Below the pieces are notes generated by a model. It had not been told where the DNA came from and did not search any database. It saw only the letters and a program-made list of their open reading frames with translations. Position numbers and translations under genes: made by a program. 64,000 nt of DNA from contig CM075939.1 in the NCBI GenBank assembly GCA_038030265.1, positions 27,013,253 to 27,077,252 of the forward strand, written 5' to 3'. Positions 1 through 9,804 of the stretch are shown here, one piece after another (position 1 is the first letter of the stretch; each line of letters begins with the position of its first letter). The stretch comes from Corythucha ciliata (taxonomy: Eukaryota > Arthropoda > Insecta > Hemiptera > Tingidae).

Positions 1-1091
1 GATGCTGGGGCCCCAAACGACATCTTCCGGACGATCGCCTCGTACTTCTAGGCAAAGGAGGTGCGACTCCGCTATGGCAGTGGGGAGGTGCGGGCGCCTC
101 TCACGAGGGGCTGCCCGCAGGGGTCGGTTCTCTCGGCTGCTCTGTGGAACCTTACCTTTGTTGCGCTTTTGTGGCTGCTGCAGGGGGAGGGTTTTGAGGG
201 GGTAGCGTACGTGGACGACCTTGATGTCGTTGTCGCGGTGCGCTCCCGGGTGGAAGCAAGTCGAGAGATCGATCGGCTGTTGCGGGTCGTAGACGAGTGG
301 TGCGGGGCTGTCAGACTGGCTCTCGCAGTGACGAAGACCCAATTGGTCCTGATGCGGGGTCGGCTCTCTCGGGGCCCGCCTCGTAGGTGAACGGCGGGGC
401 CGCTACCTTGGGGTTGAGATCAACCCGGGGAGGATAGCGACTCCCCAGCTTGAAGTAGTTGCGGGAAAGCTAGAGAGGACTTTTGACCTCAATAGGACAG
501 TGGCGGGAAACGTCTGGGGTGCGGACTACCGCTGCCGGGCGCGTTACTTCAGGGCGGTATTCATACCCACCCTGCTGTACGGCTCGGCGTGGTGGTGGTA
601 GCGACCAACGATGGCCCAGAGGGCGAAAGTCCTCAGCTTGCAGCAGCAGGCGCTGGTGCGGGTAGCCATGGCGTACCGGACGGTTAGCTCCGACGCGCTC
701 CAGGTACTGGCGGGGACACCTCCTCGGCCATCGTCAGAGACCGGCGGGCGTACGGCCGACTCCTGGTCTTCTCGCGCTCCTGGTTGGAGCGCAGGGGACT
801 GGGACCGGCAATGCCCGAGTAGGGGCACCTTCCCTACTCGGGCAACCCGGGCAGGGGCACGTTCCCTGCCCGGTTTCGGCCCGTGGCGCAAGCCAGCATC
901 CTCAACTCTGAAAGACCCACCGTGGTGCCTCTCGGGCGCGACTGGCTGGCCACCAGTCGCGGCTAACGGGTCGAGCTGAGTGATGGGACCGACTCTGCTG
1001 GGGAGTCCGGGCCAAAGATGGGGTACAGGCCAGGTAAGGGCCGGCAACGGCCTAGGTACTGGCCACATCTTAAGGAGATCCACAGCATAGA
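1..1091 (+). mobile_element. R1-like LINE, 3' part, decayed (copy 1)
   Basis: The left window edge cuts into the reverse transcriptase of a non-LTR retrotransposon. Frame 1 at base 1 already matches the RT of the copy at 42.3-44.2 kb, with a stop at 49-51. The open stretch 61-390 holds the G-C-PQGSVLS block and the catalytic box AYVDDL; the family role is target-primed reverse transcription. The reading frame is then lost by small deletions. Near 722 the sequence jumps from the post-RT region to the extreme C-terminus, so about 460 bp present in the second copy, including its C-x-C...H...C knuckle, are missing here. The 3' UTR aligns with copy 2 up to about 1091. Assignment to the R1 clade rests on the RT motif style and the C-terminal knuckle of copy 2. 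The exact 3' end is uncertain because no target duplication is visible on the cut side. Confidence 0.85.
814..873 (+). other. Twin hairpins in LINE 3' UTR
   Basis: Two adjacent perfect stem-loops follow the LINE stop region. The first has an 11-bp stem CCCGAGTAGGG/CCCTACTCGGG (814-824 with 832-842). The second has a 10-bp stem CCGGGCAGGG/CCCTGCCCGG (847-856 with 864-873). Both have 7-nt loops differing by one base (GCACCTT, GCACGTT). The paired hairpins are retained, slightly degraded, in the copy at about 42.49-42.55 kb, which suggests they belong to the active ancestor. A role in recognition by the RT is inference. Confidence 0.7.
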
Positions 1092-2689
1092 GGGGATTTT
1101 AGATCTAACGAACCAGATGAAAGGGTTTTTTCCGGCGATGCTACCCCAGTGGGTTTCCCCCACTTCCGCTGAGGTACACGCATTTTCCCGCGGGTCGACC
1201 ACCCTCCCTACAAGTACCAGACTCAAGTGATAAATGCTCTTGGAAAATAATTATTTTGGATTTATTTTCGGAACATATATTCATATTAAAAAATCGATTT
1301 TCATATCTCGTCGATGAACTTCCGGCAGCCATTATACGAGCCTTTAAAGCTTTAAAAAAACTAACGCGAAGGCTTTTAATTAAACTTAATGACTGTATAC
1401 AAAAACGAGAGGAATTGTGACTTAAATTAAAGTTGAGTCAGCAACATACGAGCACACATTTTATTCCTGTGTCTTTTGTGAATGATAACGCATATTAGTC
1501 CTCTGTTAGCTGTCTGATAAATGACTGGGAGTACTAAATGAACCCTTTAGACTGAATTATTTAAATGATGTTCTCCCCGCCCCTAAATTTCCTTTTTTTA
1601 TTGCTGTGAAATTTTCAGTTTTTTTTTTTTGACCAGCCTTTTCTAAATTACAGTCATTTCGCTTACCACCCAACAGCACCTGGCTCTTTGGAATAGCCCC
1701 CCCCCCTCTCCATACACTACGATTTCCATTCTTTTTCCTGGTAATAAAAAAAAATGACTTTGGCGGGGATGTAAATTGGTTGAAACGTTTAGAATGGTAG
1801 TGCCTACCTAAAAACTCCACTTTTTGTGTTTTTTTTTTTTTGGAAAAAAGTTCTTCCGTATAAAGCTTTCTCTGTTTTTCGATAGAAAGCAATAAACCGT
1901 TAAAAGAAGGTAATGTTCAACGGTTATGTCTCCCCTTCACCCCCTTTTAAGCGTATGAGAAGAATTCCGCCTTTTATACAAAGTAATAAAAAAAATGCGG
2001 AGTGGTGGGGCTGAAAACGGTCAAAAGGGTGATTGGTGGGAAGTTGATATCAAAGGATGGGTTTAATGCGTGCATATACGCCCGACGACGAGAAAATGTA
2101 TGAGGGAGCGTAAAAAAAGTGGCGCTATGTTTAATATGTGTCTGTCATGAATGTTTAGGGGAGCAGAAGGCCGGCCTAGGGGGGAGGGGGTCCCTTCAAT
2201 TTTATATCAATCCTCTTCTTTTATAAAGACGATTATGGTGAATGAGTAAAGAGGAGAAAGCGTTATTGTCGTGAAGCCGCGGCAAAGCTATAACTTCAGT
2301 CAACGGGTATAATGTTGTTGCCAGTAAAAAGTCAAGTGCCTTCATGAAGACTAAAGTCACGGGTTAAACTCTGAGCACTTTTTTGTTTCTTCAGATAAGC
2401 TACTGACGTAAGAAGAAAACGATAATAAAAACTGGCTGAAACTTCGCGAAGTACTTCAAATCTGGATGAAGCTATTTAATTCCAATAAGAAATATACAAT
2501 CATTTTTAGACATCACTTCTTCCACCATAAAACGGGATTTCAACCGCAGATCCAGTTTCTTAGTTCAAAAACCTTGAGGTTCCTTTCCCTCCCTTGTATC
2601 GTCCTGGATGAAAGGAAATTTAATTGAAGGGCTATAAGCAATTTGACTAACTGAACACCTTGCGCACCTGTTCGAACAGCTCAGATTTG
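1092..2689. other. No gene seen; AT-rich spacer
   Basis: Short homopolymer runs (T, A and C tracts near 1620-1830) and many stops in all frames. The longest open stretch (about 1557-1892, minus) is Lys/Phe-rich low-complexity translation. I recognise no element here. Confidence 0.6.
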
Positions 2690-3045
2690 AATCGACTTTA
2701 TTTGTTTCAGGTGAGTTCTTCCAAAATGCCTGAAATGCTCACTGAAGAAGTGTTGGAAGCGTGATGAAGGTGAGTATAAAAGTTTTCGCTAAAATACACA
2801 TAGGGAAACAAGCCTTCTTCTCCCTAATGCCACCGTTATCCTGTCGGCGCTTTTCCTGTAGTCTCTTCTAGATTAGATTTCGATTACACCTACCGCAAAA
2901 ACTAAAAGACGCCCTCCAGGCTCTCATCCAAGTACTTGAGTGAGCTCTTATTCTCTTAAACTCTCACAATTTTCTCATACTCCTTCCCTCATAGGTACTC
3001 AATTACCACAAACCCATTTTCGAACTGATAGAATACAATTCCTGA
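2690..3045. repeat. Dispersed duplication, copy 1 (partner 60.63-60.98 kb)
   Basis: About 350 bp align in the same order and orientation with 60630-60985. Shared blocks include GTTTCAGGTGAGT, a run beginning TAAAATACAC, CGATTACACCTACCGCA and TTTTCGAACTGAT. Similarity is patchy with indels, so this is an old repeat or duplication of unknown type. It resumes after the insertion at 3075-3782 with a short CCCTGAAAGGTGTC block, matched in copy 2 as CCCTGAGAGGTGTC. Confidence 0.7.
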
Positions 3046-3214
3046 TATAGTACAATTCCTTTATATGTCCGGCAATTAGTGAATTAATTGCGTTTAGAAG
3101 GCACTTTTCTACGGACAATTAGGGGATTACTCCCCTTCTCACCGCACCACCAGAGTCACAACTGTGAATTCGAGGGAATGGGGAGGCTGAAAATAAAGAA
3201 ATTAATCTTCAAAT

Positions 3215-3551
3215 TATACAGGGTGTACAAAAAGCGACTGGACAGAGGAAAACCAGTGAAGGGGCAACTGATTTCTGATCGAAATGACTATTTGCACTTT
3301 TTCGAAATTCCGCTTTGTTTCCGAGATATCCTTCATTTTCTGATTTTTTCAGAAACAGCTTGTTGCACACGCAGTAATCGATGCAATGGCAAAACTGATG
3401 AGCCCATTGGAAAGAGCACACAATTTTCTATTTAAAGAGCCTATTTTTATCCGGATCAGACGTTTTGAATCAGCTTATTGGCGAAAAAACGTGATTTTCT
3501 GACCACATCACCATATCACCAATACTTCCGGAATTAAGTTTCCTCACTAAT
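3215..3551 (+). repeat. Internally deleted member of the 41.4-kb foldback family
   Basis: It starts TATACAGGGTGTACAAAAAG and follows the left arm of the element at 41359 for about 270 bp. It then jumps directly to the segment that in the 41-44 kb element begins the right side (ATTTTCTGAC...CTTCCGGAATTAAG). It is therefore the same element with the centre and most of the right arm deleted. Confidence 0.8.
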
Positions 3552-3600
3552 ACACTTACCTACTACTCTTTATTTGTTTTGAGTTCCGAGAAAAAATTGC

Positions 3601-3674
3601 TCCCCAGGTGGGATTCGAACCTACAACCTCCTAGTTTCACGCCAGGTGCCCTAACCAACTGAGCTATCCCGGGA
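3601..3674 (-). pseudogene. tRNA-like sequence (tRNA pseudogene or SINE head)
   Basis: Read on the minus strand it folds as a cloverleaf. The acceptor pairs TCCCGGG/CTGGGGA with one mismatch. The D stem is GCTC/GGGC. The anticodon stem is CCTGG/CTAGG with loop CGTGAAA. The T arm has TTCGAAT but one stem mismatch. Box A-like TAGCTCAGTTGG and box B-like GGTTCGAATCC are present. Position 33 is G instead of the near-universal T, and the nominal anticodon TGA would demand a serine tRNA with a long variable arm, which is absent. I therefore call it a decayed or SINE-derived tRNA, not a functional gene. Confidence 0.65.
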
Positions 3675-3782
3675 GTCCACGCAAAGAGCGAATACACCCA
3701 GGAGAAATTCCCTCCCGGAAGTCAAACTGCACCTACCGGGTCAGTTCATGGCATACGTCACAATTCCTTTATATGTCCGGCA

Positions 3783-4437
3783 GGATTACCCTGAAAGGTG
3801 TCAGTTGGGTGGTTGCCGTTTGAGGGAAAATTAGCGGGTGCCCGGGGCACAAAACGGGGCAAAAAGCGACCAAAATCGCTGGCATCACAGGTAGAACCCG
3901 TTGTGCTCAGAAAATCGGCCTCATTTTCAGATTTCCTGTGTCGAGAACCCCGTCATTATACTCAAATCTTGGACCAATTTTGTCAAAGTTATCTGATCTG
4001 CGCAGAACGCGGTCTGAGAGTACTGCAGGCGATGCTGTATTGGGAAATGCTTAAAATTCCGTCCACTACTACCTCTTAAGTTGACCAAAAATAGGCTTTT
4101 TACATTTTACTCAGTTTTCAGTCGATTGTTAGCTCAAGAAACCAGGTTTCAGGCCTAATTTCCAAAAAAACGTTCCTTTTGGGGGCAGAAATTGACGTCT
4201 TTGCTCATTTTCTTTACCTAGAACTTGATCATGGGCTTAAACATTGCTCATTAGTCCTTAGCCCTGGAAGTTATTCAACAAACAGAATAGCTCCTGTAAA
4301 CTTGCCATTTCTTGCCACAAATGGCTATTGTTAGCCCGAAAACTTTTGGAGAAATCGCTAGGGCGGGATGGTATTACAATGGTCGCGTTTATATGCTAAC
4401 TGGAAACAAGGCACTGTGAATTACGTGTAAATAATGT
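3783..4437. other. No recognised gene
   Basis: One open stretch (3798-4079, plus) translates to a basic sequence with no family I recognise. It abuts the duplication border and is probably chance or repeat-derived. Confidence 0.5.
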
Positions 4438-4886
4438 TAATGGGGAACTTGCACATTTTTCAAAAGTTGGTGTTGCTTAAAGAGGGCTCTTCCACAAGTG
4501 TATTGCTCACATTAAACTTTGAAATCAGTCAAGGATGCTTTTTTAGGGAATTTTTATAAATTTTGAGTGGGGGTTCGATTACGTAAAAACTTACTTATTG
4601 AAATGGACGATGCGGGGAAGAGGGGGTTAGACGAGTTTAATGGGGGGACATTTTTCATGTTATTTGTAAACAAACAATTTTAGAGTTCCCTCAAATGCTT
4701 CACAAGTAAGTATTTACGTCATTTCCCCTCGCACCATCCATCCTCTTCTGAAGAACTTTGAACCTTTTTTAAAAATCTTAAAACGCACCAATCGGGTAGC
4801 AACTTCCGTTGTTATCCTTCAGTTCAAGGGGCAAATCACCGGTATGCTTTTCTACCCAATCTGAGATTCATGCAAGTTCCCCATTA
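4438..4886. mobile_element. Small TIR element, 449 bp
   Basis: Perfect 16-bp terminal inverted repeats TAATGGGGAACTTGCA (4438-4453, and its complement at 4871-4886). A second inverted pair lies inside (ACGTAAAAACTTACTT near 4585 and AAGTAAGTATTTACGT near 4710). No coding potential, so it looks like a non-autonomous DNA transposon or MITE. Confidence 0.65.
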
Positions 4887-6439
4887 CGCGGCACATCCCT
4901 ATGATTATTGTGATTAATTCAAAATGAATTTAGGTATGGGGTAGGCAATAACCCGCTCGACTTGGTCTTTCAGGATGTCGTCAATGTACCAATTAGGACC
5001 CCCCTGTTTCGACCAAGAGTTCAAAGATCTAAATTCCTGATTTTTCCCCCTCAAGAGTCAAGCCAGCATTTTTTTTTCTCGAATGTGTTAAGAATACGAA
5101 ATTTTGTTTTTGATGCAGCAAAACCTACGACACTGTTTTTTTTTTTTAGTGAGACAGTCCCTCGAAATTGATTTTTAATGATCCAGCCCCGCCCCGAAAT
5201 TTTATTTTTTCAGGAAGCCAATACACCCACTTTGGCATTTCGAGTCAGCTGAACTCGCTAAATTGGATTTGAATAGGTCTGTCGGGCAAAATTCGATTTT
5301 GAATTTGATTTTTTTTAAGGAGCCGGACCCAGCGAAACTGTCCTTTAGAATGAGCCAACATCAACATCCTGGAAATTATGATTTCAAGGGTTTGAAACGG
5401 GATTTTTCTAGGAGGGTTTCTGACGCTGAATTTGGTTTTACCCAAGTAGCAAGAAAAGATTTAAAAAACATTTTGTAAAACGTTTAATTTTACTATTTTC
5501 AAACATTTGAAAATGGTCAAATATAATGTTTTGTTGGCCGTTTTATAAGTTGAGAAACATGTTTTCGTAAAATGTTTTTTTAAATTTTAAAAAACGTTTC
5601 TCTTTTCATTTAATTGGTCGTTTGAAAAAAGTTAAAAAACATTTCATAAAATAATAAAAACGCTTAAATAAAAGATTAAAGGATTTAAAAATCTACAAAA
5701 ATGTATTTTAAAAAATTATGTGAAATATTAAAAATTAATTTTTTGGTTTTTAATTTTTTTTTATCAATCGCTTGTGAGCTTCCTACAGTCACAGTCCAAG
5801 TCACTCAAAAAATACTCAACCAAAATTACCTGCACATCATTATCAGGTTCGTTTGTGCAGGGATGAGTGTTTGCTTCACCAATAGACGCCGGTATTGAAA
5901 ATTCTGCTAAAAAGTGCAAAAAACAATGCAATTGCAGTTATACAATTTAATATTCCACCATTGCAAATTTTGGTCCTGCGAGTGCCAAATTCGTGAAATT
6001 TGAACTTGGAAAGGGCGCAACCCGCTGAATTGTATTTGTATCTCACAATTCAAATTACAATAGTGCAGATCTAGTTGAAGACCGATCTAGTCTAAACGGG
6101 TTTTCACCCACTGGCATGCCTCCATTTTACTCACAAAACTGGAAATTTGGGCCCAGAGAATCCAGAAAATTTTACCAAAAAACCAGGTATTTTGGCTCAC
6201 CATCTAAATCAACACCAATCATGCGCGCGTGATTTGGCCCTCTCAAACACCAATTTCATGAGGGATTTTCACACCTTCATAAGTCACAACAAACTCCCAC
6301 AAATTTGAATTCTTCAGCCCCCAATTTTGCTATTTCAAACCCCAATTTTCACTCTTTTCTTGACAAATTTCGTGGCTTGACGAGGTCTTTGAAATATCGG
6401 TTACACACTTTTTCATGCTTCTAAAAAAAACAATGTATG
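4887..6439. other. AT-rich, degenerate short-repeat sequence, no gene
   Basis: Loosely repeated phrases such as CCAATTT, AATTTCGTG and AAAACATTT recur from about 5000 to 6380. They resemble the style of the degenerate arrays at 36.7 and 49-51 kb but without a clear period. Reading frames are low-complexity. Confidence 0.45.
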
Positions 6440-6589
6440 TATTGCCGATTGTAGCTATCACTAGCGGCGCTAGTATCGTGTGATAATGAAACCGGTACTC
6501 CCTACATATGTTAAACGAAAAAACAAGTTTAGTGTTTTTTAAAAGTATTTTTTCGTGGTCAACGTCCGTAACATTATGGGAAAAAAGTA

Positions 6590-6830
6590 TTCAGTTGGCC
6601 TAAAGTGACGAGAACAGAAGAACATGGTTTCTGATACATTTGTACTCCAACGTCCCCCCCCCCCAAGCCCAAGCCTTTCGGCGGTCGACTTTCTCCCAAC
6701 ACTGGGCTAATTCATAGCTGACACCGTTGAACCCTCAATTTTTGGGAAACAATGAAATTACAATGTGGTGTCTCGGTTACGACGGGAAGAGCAACCAAAG
6801 CCACAGCAGTTTTCTCTGAATTCATTCTTG
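6590..6830 (-). pseudogene. THAP DNA-binding domain remnant (copy A)
   Basis: Minus-strand translation gives NCCGFGCSSRRNRDTTL followed by a stop, then FHCFPKIEGSTVS. Later, in another frame, comes the end of the domain (C-x2-H block near 6600). THAP domains are C2CH zinc modules that bind transposon ends or host DNA. The start ATG seen in copy B reads ATA here, and a run of C at about 6653-6663 disrupts the frame, so it is dead. Confidence 0.7.
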
Positions 6831-7041
6831 AGAGATATCCCACGAGCGCCTTATCATTTCTTTATTGGTACTCGCCAGCTCACCGTTTCGTTTTAGTGCT
6901 CAGAGAACGGCACGGGTTCAGCAAACTGGTCGAAAACGTTTTTGAATCGGTTTTTTCGAGTTTTCTTGCTCCGACAAATTGCCGACAGTGAAAGTTTTTG
7001 TACGTGTGTACTGCGCACCCGCATAACCGTCTTGTTTTCTT

Positions 7042-7418
7042 CAACAAACAAAGAAAGAAATTACGTCAACGTGACGATCGTGAGTTGACGTTCTTTCTTT
7101 GTTCTTTCCCTTGCGAACTCGTAGATTTATACGTAATTTAATTAATAAACCCGTGTAGCCGTTTCGGCACGTATAGTTGTTCATCGAGAAGATTTACCTG
7201 CGCGGTTGGGAGAGAGGGAGAAAAACCATGTACACTCGAATTTTTGATTTAACTGCCTGTTTATCGTTGCCTGATGAGGTCGGCGAATTGACCGACGGAA
7301 CGTCGCTTTATATGAAAAAAACAGCTTAGTTATTTCTTTTCACCTAATAGCCCTAATTGGTCGATAATTGGTATAAGAATCGAAGTTATTGGAATGGGCG
7401 ATAGTTTTTGTTTCACAA
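7042..7418 (+). mobile_element. 377-bp insertion with 14-bp target duplication
   Basis: CGTCTTGTTTTCTT occurs at 7028-7041 and 7419-7432. The uninterrupted sister element (complement of about 63055-63080) has this 14-mer once, followed directly by GATTCGG, proving the insertion and its duplication. The insert opens with a strong hairpin (7047-7103) and contains a hammerhead-like core at 7271-7304. There is no open frame. Length and duplication fit a SINE, retrozyme or truncated retroelement; strand is assigned from the ribozyme-like motif only. Confidence 0.75.
7271..7304 (+). ncRNA. Hammerhead-like ribozyme remnant
   Basis: Order of parts: CTGATGAG (7271-7278), stem strand GTCGG, 8-nt loop, stem strand CCGAC (7292-7296), then GGAAC and GTC (7302-7304). 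This is the hammerhead order (CUGAUGA, stem II, GAA, then the cleavage triplet). A canonical core has CGAAAC; here it reads CGGAAC, and one G is extra in stem II, so it is probably inactive. Penelope-like elements and retrozymes are known to carry such motifs. Stem I pairing looks weak. Confidence 0.35.
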
Positions 7419-7673
7419 CGTCTTGTTTTCTTGATTCGGTGATGCCAAAGGTACAATATCAAAGCTTCCTCGTCACCGTCGGATTATTTAGCCGTAGTTC
7501 ACAGTAAAAAAGTGTCACTGACCAACATTTTTGATACATGAGCTTCCTCAATGTAGAAAACCTTTGTTGTAGTTTGTCGTCAAACAGCAACAACAAATCA
7601 CATGGAGTACCGGACTCAATATTTCTCGGAAACGCCGCCAGATATCGTATTCCTTAGCTACAATCGCCAATAG

Positions 7674-8060
7674 AACTTCGTCATTTTGGCTTTAACAAAA
7701 TGTCAGATTCACACATTTTCTCTTTCTGAAAGTAGAATTTTTTGGATTCATCTGATTTGAATTCAAATTTCAGGCAGTTTTGATGTTTCAAAAATCAAAT
7801 ATCGCGGATATTTACGCTGTAGGGTGAACCAAATTTCATAGCTTCGACCACGCGGGAGTGAAACTTATACGTAAGAAAACCGAGGAACGAAGTTTAGTTT
7901 GGTCGCCATTCACGGGAAGCGCTAAATGTTTTTAAAATTACCAAAGTCATATGGAAAACCAAGTCATTCAGCTCGTGGTGATAACGTGTAACCAATCTGG
8001 GGTTGGGATAATTGCTCACTACAGATAGCACCACTATTACTATGAGCTATATCATTATCC
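7674..8060. other. No gene seen
   Basis: Spacer between two TIR elements; no coding or repeat signal recognised. Confidence 0.5.
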
Positions 8061-9492
8061 ATAGACCCCGTTCAGCGATAGACCCGCCTCCTGCGGAAGC
8101 CGGTAGAAAACTCCTTTAGTTAGGATCAAATTGAATATCCCCGGTGGGGCTGACGACTAAAATAGCTTTATTTAATTAGTGTTCCAGAGAAAAATGTTTC
8201 AGTCCCTCCCTAATAAAGTTTAACGATTGAAATAATTATGTTATGACTATTTCTAATTACATTCATGATGAGTTAATATTTTAATTGACTTGAAATGTGG
8301 AAATGGGTGAACTACCGCACTCTCTTCTTGTTTGCCACTGTTTTTTGCAATAAAAAAATCTTAAAGTGACCAAATAGTAACTCACTGAGACGAACTATTA
8401 CGGAAGGAGGACCGATACAAGTTCTTAAATTTAACGTCCCAGTCCGCACTACTGTTCCGCGAGTAAGTCAAAAGTTCGTATGCCCTCGAAGCTGTGATCC
8501 GACAACTTCTTTCCTTCGTCCAAGTCCCAGAACCTGCAAGAAAAGCGTACAGTGGCACAAAAAGAGAAAGTGAATGTTCTCCAATAAACAGTGAAAAAGA
8601 TTACTTACTCGTTTGACCCAGCGCAGTGGTCTGCCCGGCGAACTTGGTTGAAAGGTAGGGTCTTCGTAGACAGATGGCAAGTTTGGTCAACAGGAACAGG
8701 GGTGTATAAGTCCTTCCCTAGTTTCCGTGCCTTACCCCACTGTTGCTTCATCGGTGGAACTCAAGTCCTCCAGATCTGCTATACCGACGCTTAAAAACAA
8801 CAAAATAGTCGTTTGAATCAAGGAATTATTAAACTTCATCAAATAATAATCATTACCGGTGAACCTTCAGCAATACCGCAACGATATGCATGCATTTTGA
8901 TGAGTTGCCAGCCGTGCATGAACAGTTGGCTTCCACGATCTTCTCTTCGTTGTTTACGGTGACATTGATCTCATAATGAGGAGGACCCGACAAAATGACT
9001 GCTCTGAAGACAGAGTCCGAATATATCGTTTTTCTCAGTCGTTCTGTTCACACTTCCGAGCAAAACGATGTGACCCGCACTTAACACTGCATCGCCTTGC
9101 TTGAACGCGTTAGTCCTGTCCTCGCCGATAAAGTCAATAATACTTAGCAAGAATGTCATGATGATCAAAACACGAAAACTCAATAATTAAAAGAAGTATT
9201 GTTTTCCACGAGCGAACACGCCTCTAGCCTAACACAACAAATCGTCTATAAAGAAAAGAATTAACAAAATCTCGAATTAAACTCGCGCACAATAAAGTCA
9301 AAACCCTAAAGTATCCACCTCGAAGACTATTTCGTCGAAAAAAGGCCTTAAATAAATAAATTTTAAGAAAATTCTGGAAGTCGACCTCGTGGTTCGTTGA
9401 CAATGACATGCACTGATAATTTTGATCCTAACTATATTCCCCCTCTCACTCTACTACCGCAGCGAGCTCTCTAGGAGCTGAACGGGGTCTAT
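8061..9492 (-). mobile_element. TIR element carrying a SWIM-domain gene
   Basis: A perfect 16-bp inverted pair ATAGACCCCGTTCAGC (8061-8076, and complement at 9477-9492) bounds 1432 bp. Inner positions keep weaker pairing (CTGCGG occurs at a similar distance in both ends). The only cargo is the frameshifted SWIM zinc-finger gene on the minus strand, which starts about 310 bp from the right end. Whether the TIRs mobilise the gene or simply flank it is inference. No transposase catalytic core was found. Confidence 0.6.
8597..9183 (-). pseudogene. SWIM-type zinc-finger protein, frameshifted
   Basis: The ATG at 9183 opens a frame reading AFKQGDAVLSAGHIVLLGSV and then GLCLQSS. One extra base shifts the frame, and translation continues ILSGPPHYEINVTV and CSCTAGNSSKCMHIVAVLL. 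That contains the SWIM motif C-x-C-x7-C-x-H (about 8880-8935), a small zinc module for nucleic-acid or protein contacts. After KVHR a GTAATG donor-like site occurs, and a later block gives ADLEDLSSTD. A further one-base shift leads into QQWGKARKLGKDLYTPVPV. The order matches uncharacterised SWIM proteins that are common and multicopy in arthropods and other invertebrates. At least two frameshifts make it non-functional as read. The hydrophobic N-terminus could be mistaken for a signal peptide. Confidence 0.7.
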
Positions 9493-9804
9493 ATGCGAAC
9501 CGCTTTTTTGTTGTTTACAGTTGTCTGTTATCAATTTATCAAGTCAGAGTTAATTTTTTTTGTGAGGTGACGAAGTGAAATGTATTTTAATTAATTTTCT
9601 AATCCACGCAACTTGAAAATAATTTCACGTGACTTAAACTGTGGCCATATTCAGTGAGAAACGCTTTATATCCAGTTCAATATCTGCTACCGGCATTTCG
9701 GTCACCACCTACTTCAACTTTTTTCTGGCAATTAATCGTCGTACTGAGGTGAGATGAGACTCAACAATTATTTTGTCCACTGGGCTCAAAAGGCCTCACA
9801 AGTC
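9493..9804. other. No gene seen
   Basis: AT-rich spacer between the SWIM element and the foldback element. Confidence 0.5.

Larger units (their letters stand above)
3052..3782. mobile_element. Insertion between 23-bp direct repeats
   Basis: Identical 23-bp direct repeats starting ACAATTCCTTTATATG lie at 3052-3074 and 3760-3782 and bracket 685 bp (3075-3759). The related locus at 60.9-61.0 kb passes from TTTTCGAACTGAT to the CCCTGA-AGGTGTC block with no such segment, so this is an insertion relative to that copy. It holds a foldback-family fragment (3215-3551) and a tRNA-like sequence (3601-3674, minus). No terminal inverted repeats were found. A long target duplication points to a retroposed or composite unit, but the mechanism is not settled. 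Confidence 0.6.
6440..7673 (-). mobile_element. P-like TIR element with THAP remnant, copy A
   Basis: Terminal inverted repeats read TATTGCCGATTGTAGCTA at the left and CTATTGGCGATTGTAGCTA, inverted, at the right (to 7673). The whole element is the reverse complement of 62824-63681, except for a 377-bp insertion at 7042-7418. Without the insertion and its duplicated target the two copies are nearly the same length. The only coding trace is an N-terminal THAP domain, so this is a non-autonomous relative of a THAP-transposase element. P-superfamily membership is inferred from the THAP domain plus TIRs; no transposase core is present. Confidence 0.75.

Noticed and set aside
544..1083. 179-codon minus-strand frame
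   Set aside because: Antisense shadow over the GC-rich LINE 3' region.
3601..3674. Functional serine tRNA (anticodon TGA)
   Set aside because: Lacks the long variable arm of serine tRNAs, has no T33 and carries stem mismatches; better as a tRNA-derived relic.
8971..9183. Small secreted peptide (hydrophobic N-terminus)
   Set aside because: The downstream residues match the SWIM-family order and the reading continues into the zinc finger after one frameshift, so the signal-peptide look is probably accidental.
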